Virus record (IMG/VR): IMGVR_UViG_3300025141_016306
Span: 1 to 64,000 of that record
Direction: 5' to 3' (one strand)
DNA from: a virus
DNA: 64,000 nucleotides
Shown here: positions 18,101-28,900 of the stretch, one piece after another
Numbering within the stretch: position 1 is the first letter of the stretch
Layout: each line of letters begins with the position of its first letter
Notes under the pieces: model-generated
Seen by the model: only the letters and a program-made list of their open reading frames with translations
Database searches by the model: none
What the model was told of the DNA's origin: nothing
Program-made: the position numbers and the translations under genes

Positions 18101-18752
18101 TCGCTCTATAATATTTATCAATACTGAACCAGAAGGTGTTAGTGGGGGGCTTTCCTCCGCGGAAGATAATTTCCGCGGTAAAAGATATGTTGCTTGTGTT
18201 GATAGTAGGAGTGAGAGAAGAATACATAAAAACGCATGCCAGGAAAGAGGGGCTGCCTTCATATTTATAAGATACCTGTGCCTTAAGTGGCATGTTAACG
18301 ATGTCAATGCCCTTCTCCTCATACAAGAATCTACTTACATCGCTGGCCTTGAGGACGGCGGTTGGGGTGGCGCTAGCCTCGACAAACTGGGTTTTACCCG
18401 GAATCTTGTTAAGAAAATAAGCCAATTTGTTCTCGGCCAAGAGGAAGTCTGCAAGAGTCGATTCATCCGTAATAAGCTTATACCACAAGACATTGTCATT
18501 TAGCATTTGGGCTACTTGCTCAATTTTAAAATTACCACAAGGGCCTGCACCGGTGCGTGGACTCGGATAAAGCGATTTTAAAGCCATATCAAAAGTCACC
18601 TTAATTTGATTTTCACTAATGGAGGCGCTCGGTTTTCCCGGCTGTTCGGTGTAAAGATCAGTAAACCCGGGCTGTTTTTGCCCTTCCGACTTGCTGTCCT
18701 CTATCAAAACCTTGCTTATGTATGGCTTCGGTACTTGTGTTAATCCTTTCAT
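15171..18752 (-). CDS. Large virion structural protein (about 1193 aa)
   Basis: I place the start at the ATG at 18750-18752, which overlaps the upstream stop as TGATG; a TTG two codons earlier is also open. No enzyme motif is visible. The composition is that of a large tail or baseplate protein: many S, T, N, Y and F, with one more helical and charged region around residues 600-720 and a Gly/Thr-rich C-terminus. It lies in the same tight series as the 374-aa and 1058-aa proteins. In T4 this part of the baseplate operon carries gp7-gp12; similarity to a particular one is not visible by eye. Confidence 0.65.
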   Translation of the reverse strand: MKGLTQVPKPYISKVLIEDSKSEGQKQPGFTDLYTEQPGKPSASISENQIKVTFDMALKSLYPSPRTGAGPCGNFKIEQVAQMLNDNVLWYKLITDESTLADFLLAENKLAYFLNKIPGKTQFVEASATPTAVLKASDVSRFLYEEKGIDIVNMPLKAQVSYKYEGSPSFLACVFMYSSLTPTINTSNISFTAEIIFRGGKPPTNTFWFSIDKYYRANGEEFPMRRSLPDTQQPGNDDEYVVLKYGLPGDMWCGPVHRHYVNGAYRYMAGEKHSSAPHPYVLAVPVSNTKIVDNRVVGQIENMFAYNSSNFEKLLNTTTQVLNRTANNTKSTLDAYNSKTAIFSEADYSIKKIAPSKWEIGDSAKAKVNLWFAIDKLLLIKETSTLAPLLDKLTMFDSDAPQFFVDRLNILDIQVSRVNTTTGQKTLLLTSRNEAYATDKGEVNELGVSISKGHTLKTATNFKNKGNAPNITYYEFRDGELDVRSYDDATYTYQVAVKFQDPFVSYLAEKQGKLRTILANLDELLQRSNSKIMLAGPQPDPSSAARYGAQGATALGNPSAAAFNSHLNKYHPQFLEKALSNAGFFTFGIQEGMPVAAATEFSGASLTPDSLLFAFAALNVQNEAESVSSFDGVALSGVLFALAAFLKNSLSLSTTTPTLLTRARTVLGLLEDRLRKLLSLYDSAQKTKGTSNFSYTDYEKSNGNVYWKAAPGNNPGLITFSHTFKEKLSLEKMRNHFDWFAGLPGTSADSDTQFVKMVPVPSYTDAVTHYARSLYKDPSAVPLGQIETGGSPAYLPLINSAGLNLFNQKNKAPFEQKVYQAMRRKLYTRASAKGLPISIPETLSFFGVRFQLNTDDDIAKILAQPGDILQAAAVDNLFWADESSTGGNYYQNEFYDDNFGISYTPVITAPGGFNSIFGVDPSAVTKQNPFGSVFDPRYLWQGGPLEKYPLKTAKSLLTLLFSDNLNNYRELSLYNVQESPFFLGKKMAWPAEHFLTDLIQKRAIQNPAALNLLAQIASETKQGGFYDPGKLSPDTFGKLFDNLGHLRLENYPLYVLFLGLFGKVQYFDGFENAVVTSAKSPTAYNYTNQVIAKRWKPLTQQTLASIGPGEQLYCKVELCLDNKLIDRKFAALFADFETYNQFFYLRGTVAGTPGTTLGTTIGNAITTPASNAAVGTSLPPNLNGGTGLIIEGI

Positions 18753-19876
18753 CAGCAAACATCCTCTGTGTCGACGGGTTCTAAGTCATAAATGCCGGTA
18801 TCCGCGGACCCCGGGAGATCCGAGCCGGCGCAATCAAAGACGTCAGTAGTATAAATATTCTTAGTTTTAAGATCTTTTGCTTTATTGATATGAAAACATG
18901 CCAGGGACCGGTCGATTTCAGTGTCAAGTTGGATGTCAAACATATCATCTACTGCATCGGATGTAAGTCCTGTGGTGTCTTCCCCGTTAAACGTCATCTT
19001 TTTAAGACCCTGGATATCGTCAGTTTCAGTTATCTCATAGACTTCCAATAAAAAGTTCTCTTCTTCAAAGTCGACGTTCGCCTCCTCAAAAGACACAAGC
19101 AAGTAATCTTTTTCGATCACTACGGATCCGGTGGGAAGTTCGGCTGTCCACACAAGATCGTCAAACATCTCCATGTTCCCAACCCCATGGGGCGTCTCGA
19201 TGCCGCCGGTGGTGTCCAGGTCGTCCAATTCGTCTGCGCCGAGCGCTAGCTCTAGCTTTGTTCTTAGAGTTGGCTCCACTTCATATATATCCATCTCCGG
19301 CGGGACGCGATAAAGGGTGTCCTTAATCGAGGCGCTTAATTGGGGAATTGGGGCAGCAATACCGTTGTGCTGGTAGGCGCGTGCAGAGCTTGAAATCTGC
19401 CCGTTATAGAAGAGCACATTCCACGCCGGCGCCTTATTATTAAAGTAGCGCTTTTGGCCGAGGAGATTGATTAAAAGCTTCTCATTGTCCGCGAAGTCAG
19501 GGTCTAATTTCAATCTTCCGGTTTTATATTCTTCTAGCTCTTTTAAATCTTGCAGGTCTCCGCCCAGATTAAACAAATCAATCATATTTTTTTCAAGGGC
19601 ATATGAAGAAATATCCGCCGTGTTAAATATTGTACGTTCGGAGCCGACTTTGGAATTGAGAGTTTCAATTCGGGGGGTTTCTTCCTGAATTCTTTTTTCA
19701 ACGAGCCACTGCTCTTCAGTGTGAGTTGATCCTGATACCCAGCGCGTGTCATAAATGATGCCGTCATCAGAGAAAGCATAGAAAACCGGGTTGAACTCGC
19801 CGACGGAGAGGAGTTGGCGGCCATAACGCGTCAGCTTAAGGTTTATAACATCTTGTTTTTTATCAAAAAATTCCAT
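18752..19876 (-). CDS. Virion structural protein with N-terminal module shared with the 326-aa protein
   Basis: 374 residues. The N-terminus (DVINLKLTRYGRQLLSVGEF followed by YAFSDDGIIYD) matches the pattern LTxxGRxxLxxGxF...YAFxDDxIxYD that also opens the protein at 10626-11606. The C-terminal half is acidic (many D and E). AGGAG lies 12 bases before the ATG, rather far. The stop overlaps the start of the next large structural gene. Two copies of one docking-type module on different proteins suggest they attach to equivalent sites in the baseplate or tail, which is inference. Confidence 0.7.
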   Translation of the reverse strand: MEFFDKKQDVINLKLTRYGRQLLSVGEFNPVFYAFSDDGIIYDTRWVSGSTHTEEQWLVEKRIQEETPRIETLNSKVGSERTIFNTADISSYALEKNMIDLFNLGGDLQDLKELEEYKTGRLKLDPDFADNEKLLINLLGQKRYFNNKAPAWNVLFYNGQISSSARAYQHNGIAAPIPQLSASIKDTLYRVPPEMDIYEVEPTLRTKLELALGADELDDLDTTGGIETPHGVGNMEMFDDLVWTAELPTGSVVIEKDYLLVSFEEANVDFEEENFLLEVYEITETDDIQGLKKMTFNGEDTTGLTSDAVDDMFDIQLDTEIDRSLACFHINKAKDLKTKNIYTTDVFDCAGSDLPGSADTGIYDLEPVDTEDVC

Positions 19877-19914
19877 TGTCTATGCTGCTCCTACGCTATA
19901 CCTCCTAGGGTTAT

Positions 19915-22900
19915 TTAAAGGCCGCCTTTTCCCATCCACTCCGCGAATGCTTTGGAGACACATTGAAGCTGACCCTTCTTGGGCCCGGACTTCGGAATCC
20001 AGGCCACTAGGCCGTCCGGACATGGCGATTGTACCATGCCAGTGGTGTAGTTATTGGCTCCTAATGCCGCGGCAATAGAGCTAACTACGCCGGCTGGCGT
20101 GGCCGTTAGGGTTCCTGCGTCTTCTGCAAGGGCGGCGGCGACGGCAGAAAGATTATTGGGTGCTAAAGCTGCCGCGGCGCCACCTTCCGCGCGCGGGTTA
20201 AACACCGTGGTTGCTGTTGTCTTGCTTAACTCTATCAGCGAGAAAAAGTCATTCGGCCAGTTATAAGAAAAGGCAAAGTCATGGGGGTGAGCCACATCGC
20301 TGCGCACATACTCTTTGCCGTCAATTGACTGTCGTCCCACCACGTTCGCATAATTATTTCGCGCCCGTTTCTTAACCTTAAAGACTGCCCATCTCGTTTT
20401 GTCAGGATCGAAGATCTCTTCAAAATACGGATGCGGGGGGACGCCCTTCTGTGACGCCTCGGGTCCAGTATCTGCTTCTAATGCACGAGTTGGGAGCACA
20501 TGTGTAATTACATCGCTGGTAGCTTTTATTGCTTTTCTTGCCATCGTTGGCTCGATGCCCTGCCAGATGTTTTGTAGGTCCTCTGTTCCTAGTTTAACCT
20601 CAAACTCCCACATATAAGCCACAAATGGCTCTACATCCTCAAAATGTAAAAAGTCAAACTGGGGCGGCATCACATATTTTCTCATTAATCTCAATAGGTT
20701 ATAAATCCCCTGATCAACTCCCGCGGGGGCTTCTAGTGGTATCTGTTTTCTGTAGTCCTTAACCAGACCTTGGGTGGCTGCGATGGCTGTGCTCTCCTTG
20801 AAGATCGGCTCTTTCACAGTGGTATTGGTCGTTGTGGCTTCGCAGTTCTTTGCCGCATCTACCGCGCTCTTGTTCATTTTATAAAGCATTGTGCGGTTAG
20901 TGTTATTGAAATATTTAAAGGGTATCGCCACAATAGCTTCGGAGAGCATGCGCTCTGTGGCCAAGCTCCCAATTTTGGACTCGCGGTTAGATGGGCCAAA
21001 GCTTAAAAGACTTGCAAGAGATTGAGCGTCGGCATCTTCGCCGGCAGCGCGCATATAAAAGCTCGGGTCTTGCACAGCCATGGTGATTCCCTCCGACGCG
21101 GAAGGAAGTGCTCCGTATTGATGCCACATGCCCACTGGGGCGTTACCGCTCACCGTTTGAGGGGTCGGGGTAAGCGAGGAGGTCGCATGGCTAGAGAAAT
21201 CCAGGACGGGTGTTTCAAACTTGGGATGGACGATGAGGCGTTGGTCGGTCTTGTCCCTCTCATTGTAAAAAATCCATTCGCCCGTGGCGGAGTCGCCTTG
21301 CAATCCCTTGGGTTGCCCAAAATTCAAAGATGCGGATATTTGCATGGCGTTTGCTTGCGCGCAAGATCCGCCGCCCCAATTGGCCACGTTTTGGGCGGCG
21401 CCGGTGGGGCCTTTTGCAAAGATAGACATGCCCGGGTTCCAAGTTTTCATTCTATCATATGACTGAGATATCTCAGCCATAAGCTCGCTAACAAGTTTTG
21501 AACCTTTATCTAGGCCCACCATCAAGCGGCAATAACTATAGCCATCATAATATGGAGGAGTGTAAGGCTCAAAAGAGGCAACGTTGCCTAGCCAATTATC
21601 AAGACCTCCCGTAGGCGCGAGACCCGACGGTCCAGCAAACCAAAGTGAAAACGGGCCCGAATTAACTGGTGGGCCGAATGAGGATCCATATGTATGAACG
21701 TCTGTTGTATATCCACTATTGGCGCGCGAATACATTGTGATACTAGAAGTATTATAAAGAAGACTTGAGCCCCACAGATACGTAGCTGTGCCATATACCC
21801 AATTTGATGCATCAGAGTGAAAAAAGCTGCTCGTTTCATAATATGACTGGTAATCTACCATATTGCGAGAATTTCTCAGCACCACATCGAGATAGTAATT
21901 TCCAGAGACAGGAACCGCGACAGTATCCTGGATTGGGAGAGGCATGCTAGTAATAGAAGACACCGCCCCCTCTTCTAAGAAAAAGTCTACGCTCTCGGCC
22001 AAAAAGTTGTTCATTGCAAATTTATAGGCCGGTGCCACGACGCGGTAGCTAGCTGTCGAATCCAGACGCGCGTCCATCATTCCTTCCATGTCGCGCAGGG
22101 CCAAGGCGGGGGCTGGATCGTAAATCTGCTCAAAGTTAATCCGCTGATTAAAGTTTCCGCTAATCATTGAATTCGAGCCCCATACGTCCCTATCGCTTCC
22201 CACCCAGTCCAAGGTCGTCGAATCCGCGTTGTGAACCGGGTAGTCCACAGCCAGGCCTGACTTAACACTGTTGTATAAAATGCCGGGGGCGAAGAAGGGC
22301 TGCAACAGCGTGCGCAGCTTCCCGTTGTCCGCAGGTGCGCCCGCGGACTCTAATTTAACGCCTTGCAACGATGAGGAGAAAAGCGTGCCCAATTGAACTG
22401 TTCTTTCTGATGGATAAAAGCCATTATAGGGTAAAAACTTTATGATTGCTTCGCAGCCTAGGCTGAGACGCGGCGTTTTTATTTTGCCAAAAGTTTGGCC
22501 GGCGCTGGTATCTCCGAACCCCTTCTGGAAAAGCTTAAAATGTTCGTAGAAGTCCGAGTATACGTGTCTCTTCAAGAAATCGTCTACTCGATTAGATGAG
22601 TCCGTGGCAGCGCCGGTGAGTGACAACATTCCATTTTTAACGCCAAGACCTGTAGTGTTGGTTAGATTTTTAAAGTACGGGTAAGTGGGCTTCTCTAAAC
22701 TCCAATTAGATCCCTTGCGCGCAGCGATAAAGTCTCCCATTTTTTCCGAAATTCTAAACTCTGGAAGAATCGTAGAATCTTGGGCCATGGCCGAAAGACC
22801 ATCGGCGTAATCATCGTAAGTATCATAAAATGGAGCGGTGCCAGCGTTGTTGCTTCCTGTAGCGACCCATTGGCCGTGGCCAACAGACGCCGTGAATTGG

Positions 22901-25900
22901 ATTAAGTAGGCAACCTCTCGGGCCCGGGCGGTGTCCACAACGCTCCCTTGCCACCCGACGTAGCCTAGGGAACCGGCGTAGCTATACGGAAGTCCAAACG
23001 AGGCTGTTCGAGAATAACTGCCAGACCAAATTGGAAGCTGGTCGGAAGAGCCAAAATCCGAACTCCACGCAGTCGTCGGAGAAGCGGCGAGGAGCGGGAT
23101 TCGACGAATATAACTGCATGCCGGCATAATATTGGAGGCGGTGCCGTAATGGAACAAGCTATATGTATTCTGAAGTTCGCCAACTCCGCTGCCTGTGGGC
23201 ATTGAAGCAGAATAGGGGGCGTGCGAACCGTAAGTGATGTAGTCGAGCGCTTGGTCTGCGCCGTATTCGCTTGTTGCGTCCAGCTTCCAAAGGCTGGCTG
23301 TCCCGATAAGTTCTCCCATCGAATTGGGAAGGCCGGTGACGCTAGCCCCGCCTGTTCGGTTTCGATTCGCGCGCGTTGATCTCCAGAAGTCATTAACAAA
23401 TGTCTCTCTCTTTCGACTGCCTGAAAGATATGTAAATTGTTCTTTCGGGTAAATAACCTCTGTGTAGGCGGCTTGTGTGTCTGCCTTCTTCCCGGTTTTC
23501 TCCACCAATGTCTTGATGGCCAAATACGGGGAATAGGTTTTTGTGAATAGATTTTTATTGTTTGGGTCGTGTTTCGTCAACAGGACATCTAGGGCAGCGC
23601 CATCTTGACTGTGGTCGGTAAATAGCACATTCTGGTTGCCATAAGTCATGACAATCTTAGCGTAATCGTTTTCATTATCGCCTGTCGGTAGATATATCTG
23701 CAAGGGCTTATATTTGCCGCTAGCTACCGGTTCCGTATAGTTAACGATTGTCTTCGAAAATAAACCTGAGAATCCGGGGGTCCCTAGGGGATTCTCTCTG
23801 TCTTGGCCAACCATGGCCGTAACCGCCTCTTCTTTAACGTATCCAATTTCATTATATCTTCTCTGGTATCTTACAATCGGATGTTGATCGCCTCGAATTT
23901 GTTTCCAAGAAGGCCATCCGTAAGGGCCTTGACGGTGAAGAATTAATCCATTTAAAACTCTTGGGAAACCTCCGCCTGGTAAACTCCCCACAGAAGTGGC
24001 CCGAGTAACAAGGCCTCCTTTATAGGGATATGTAGCCCTGTCGGTGGCGTCCAATGGATTGAGGTTGACCATTCCGCCCGGATATCCCAACATATTCGTA
24101 CTCGCAGTAAGCGCTTCCTGAATATTCATGTTTAATCCTGCAAAGTCTACAGGAATAAAGTTTGGAGAGTCGGGTGCCATCCCTGCTATGGCGCCGGCCA
24201 ACTCCTCACCATAATATCGATTCGCGCCGCCCCACGAGCCGACCGTGCTAGCGCTACAAAAAGTAATATCAGTTGACGCCTCATCTCCGCGGGCAAAGTT
24301 TCTTTGTTCATATCCCAATAAGATGTCGCCAGTTTGCAATACGCTGGCCGTGATCCAAGAATATTGAAAGTCTGACTGTGGAATCGGATGCGAAACCATG
24401 GCGTTATCGTAATGGGAGGCAGTAATAATTGTTGCTTGATCTCCCTCGTATTGATTTCCATATTGGACTCTTTTCCGGGCATTTCGATTAACTTTGTGGA
24501 AAGAAGCCGTCGCATCCGTATAGCCAACCATGGCGTAATACGACCCCGCGTTGACGGAACCGCTTGTGCCGGGATAGGCCTGCCCCGCGCGGACATAACT
24601 GGCCGAGTTAAAAGCGTCACTGAAATATCCGAACTGCTTTGAGTGATCCGAAAGAAGCACATCTAAAGGCTGTCGCACTTCAAGGTTTCTGAAGGGAAGC
24701 GCATTGTAAACCGAATATTCGGCGGCCTCGATGTCAAGGAATCCTAAACTATTGACCTCTGGGCCGCCGGGAGCAGAGAAGCGATTCACAATCACAAACT
24801 GATTGCGTGCGCGCACGGGAAGCGTATAATCAACGGTGCCGCTAATCAGGCTCTCCACAGAAGATCCAGTAATACTTCCTGTCTCCACCAAATATATGTT
24901 GTTAGCCGTACGGCTATTTGTCAACACTACATCATAGTCATTACTATAGTTGCCAATATTGGTAATGTTAGACGCTGTAGTCTGTTGGATATTCTTAATG
25001 TTTATGGGGCGCTTAGCCATTGGCTCGCGGAAAAAGACGGCGCGTGGGAGGTTATTATTTATATTCCCCACAGGATCACCGGGTCGGGATGCCGGATTAA
25101 GAAGCGTTATGCCGTTATCCGTGAACGCGCCGCCCTCTTGATCAACCGTCCACACTTCACCTCGATTTGTTTGATTGGCGCTGCCAGTGTTTAATTTTTG
25201 GTGTCTATGTTGATTACCACCCACATATTTTTCTGTAAACAACCCTTGCATGGGGTGTTCATAGTCGGGCCCGTAGACGTCATGGTGGATATTGGTCAGA
25301 CGCGCGTTGCTGGGCAAGTCCGCAAGTCCGCTTTGAGGCCCCAGCGAAGAACTGATGATGTTGAATGGTGCCAACAAACTCGCATCGGCGCGATTGTATG
25401 TATCGTTGTTGAAAGACCAATTTACGGTGCCCGCTGGCAGAATCGTTTTTTGGTTTGACCCTGAGAGCCATGGCTTCTGTGTCCCTTCTATACAGTCGGC
25501 GGAACTGCTTAATGTTGTAACGATGGCAAGATCGGCAGATCCGCCGCCTGCTGCATAGAAGCGCTTCATCGTTTCTTTGTAATAGGTCACTTTTTTATTG
25601 CGATGAAAATTGATGCCGCCTTTATAGTGCTCACTTATATCACCCGCAGTTCGATAAGGTTTGGCGTGCCTTAAGGCATATGTTGAACCAGAATATTGTG
25701 TAGACGAGCCGCTATCATATAAAGTATAGTTGGGGGCGTTGTTTTCGTTATTAATAGAATCTAATATATCTTGCTTGTTGGTATTGACTCCAGTAACTGC
25801 CGAGTAAATAACCGTATTGGTTCGGAGCGCTCTATTCCGCCACCACAAACATTTCTCTTTTTGAGAGCTATTCAGCGGGGCATGCCCAAGCCTCCAATTG

Positions 25901-28900
25901 TATAGAAGCTCGTTAACACCGAGCACTTGCGCATTAAAATCTGGAATTTCTTCGCGGATGACTGGCGCCTTGTGCTGAAATTTATTGCGATCCCCAAGGA
26001 CAAAGTTTTCCACAATGGTGGAAACGCCCTCTTTGAGCACTCCCATCGAAGCTGGGATTAAATTGGCAATATATTGGCTCATTGCATAATCAATAAACTT
26101 GAAGTATTCTACATACTTATCGAAATCATAGTCATTGTCAACCTTCTCGAAGAACAGGTCTGACATCTTAATAAGTTCTTTATAATTGCCGCGGAAACGA
26201 TTGACGTTGGCACCGATGAGGGTGTTTAAGTACCCGGCCGTGGCGAACATTCCGAGCATTTCTTCGGATACATCTTGAAATAAGTTTTTCTCTATTGAAA
26301 GATTATAAGTGGTCGGTCGCGCGTTGCGCGTATAAAAATCGTCTGATTGGTTCTCCACAATATTAACTAAGTTGGAATCCAGAAGAACTTCTGGTACTTG
26401 CTGTTGCAGGGTGCCGCGAGACAGCTTCTGTACAGGCGCACTGCTCGATATGCTAAAAAAGCTGCCGCTAGCTGTGTGGCGACGGCTGACAAGGCCGCTA
26501 AACCAATCAAAACGATCATCAGTGGCGCTTCCAGAGGAGGCATCTTCAACTGAAAACTGGCCATACGCGTCCGATCCCGTGACCGAGGCAAAATTCCAGC
26601 GCAAAGCAAGCGTTTCTATTTCTGATACATCGGTGCCCTTAATTGCGTCTTGGTAGAGGAACGCCCTCCTAGAAGGAGACGCCGGGCCGTAGCTGCCAAT
26701 TTTCATATTGTGCTGGTCAATAGAGGATGTTGCAATATCGGCATACCATGCTTTAACTTCGCTTATTTTTGTATCTGCGAACTGCAGCACAGCGCCTGTA
26801 AAGTTAGTTCTATGCGCTCCGGCGTAAACTCTTTTATGACTAGCTAAAATTTTGCGCCCTTCTTCAACACTGAGGGAAGCTGTCAATATAAATTCGTTCC
26901 GCTTTAAATCGCCAATATGATTAGAACCGTAAAATCGGACCTTGTATCCGTTCAATTCAGAGCCGTCTGGCTCGTTAATCTGAGGATAGGTGTTCGGCTT
27001 GACGGTTACAGCAAATGTCCAGAGATCATCGTCGTAGACATTCTCAAAAAACGAGGAGGTTAGCTCGGGGGTGATGAAGCCGCCGGCGGATCCCGTTAAG
27101 ACAAATTTAGCGTTGCTAGAGAATCTATTGTCTTTGACGGCAAAGACCTGGAAGTTGGCGTAGTCATTTGTTGCCCATGTTAGGTCATTTTCTGTACCAT
27201 TAGCGGTGTGTAAACCGAAGAGAGAAGAAGAAACGACGAGAGGATACAGATTCTCATAAGAACTGCTTGTGCCTCGCTTAAGTGTCGCATACTCACCAAT
27301 TGAAACTCGATTGGGTAGCACTATATCGCTCTCTAGGGTAAAAGAGAGTCCTGAGCCTTCATAGTCACCATCATAATCGGAGGTGCCAGAGATGAAGGAA
27401 GTAGCATTTGAGTCGGTGCGATACTGGTAGACGCTCGCATCCTGGCTGCCTGTTTTATTGAAATTTATATAATTTGTAACCTTTGTTATTTCGCGCGTGT
27501 TGTCTTGGAGTTTGTAGGCTCCGTTGTTCGCGTAAATATTGAATTTTAAGGCATTGTCTCCTAGCCCGAAACAGCGGAAAAGGTTTCTCATCGCCTTTTC
27601 GGTGCCCTTGGCCTTGTTAATATAAGTGAGATTGTTGTAAATGTTCTGGTAAATGGTGTTTTTAATCTCTTGGAGCGTTTCCTCGAACTTTAAAGTATCA
27701 CTGCGATTTTCAAATTGCTCCAAGAGATCTGCGTTTATGAACAAGTCAGAAGCAATCATGCCCCGTGACTCTATAAAGTGCTTATTAAATGGCGGCGGGT
27801 TTGTGTCGCCGGCGTAGTATTTCTCGTGTTTCAGTTCTGGAAGTTTTTGAACAAGAAGCGCTGCTGAGTCAAAATAACTTCCCATAATTTGCAACGCATT
27901 TAATAGTTCATTTTTATTTAGATTGGACGGATCCGTTTCGTTCTCGCTCAACATCCACTGCGGAACAAACGAATCCATTTTGTTTGCGTTTACATCATCA
28001 TGGACGCGCCCTTCCAGTTTTTTCTCGTTCTTGTAGCCCAAAACGGTTGGATGGAAAGAATATAAAATGGGATCCTGGAATTCCGTTGGGCTCGCAGATG
28101 AAGAAACAATCGCCGATCCCGTGTTACGAGAATAGGTAGCGGAATATCCTGTCCATGCGCCATTGGTGATACGACCGGAATAGTCAAGCACCACCGCATC
28201 AATTGAAGCTGTTTGCGTGATTCCTGCATTAAACTTATAATAAACACCTAGATCGGTGTTGGCAGGGTCGCTATTGGTGCCGCCGCCGACTTGGCCAAAC
28301 CAATATCGTTGAAGCTTCTCAGAACTTCTGTATGTCTTCCAATATCGGAGTTCATCCAATGATCCCGATAACTTAGCATAACCGCGGTCTGGTCCATCGT
28401 GATAAATATTTCCCGAGGGAGACTGCCCCAATGCAGCGATGGTGGCGCACAGAGCGCCGCTCACGTAGCCAACGGACGAACCGGTAACAATCCTATCGTT
28501 GTGTTCGCCATCTATAAAGAGATCTGCGACAACCGTGCTGCCCGTATTCTTTAACCTAAAAGCATAATGATGCCACGTGTCATCTGCGACAGTGGCTGCT
28601 GTTATGGAGTCACCGATGCTTTGCGTTGCAAAACCCGTGGCTCCGGACATATAGGTGAGCAAGAAGGGGCTACCGGTGGCGGCGCCTGTCATCTCAATGC
28701 GGAAGCGTCCATAGTCGACTGAACTGCTTAGGGTACCCGTAACAAAGACGTCAAGAATTACCTCTTTTTCGGTTGCCGCGGCGGAAAAAGCATCTTTGGA
28801 AAGCCAAAACTCGACTGTGTTTCCGTCGATGCCGCCAATTTTAAGATTGTTTTCACGATTATTGTCTAAATCATATATATTTGCATCTTTCCGATAAACC

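Noticed and set aside
21022-21462. 146-codon open frame on the plus strand
   Set aside because: Antisense to the 3156-residue virion protein; its composition (many R, G and H) is that of a shadow frame.
24186-24662. 158-codon minus-strand frame inside the giant virion gene
   Set aside because: Overlaps completely with the real frame, which continues without break on both sides; composition is atypical.
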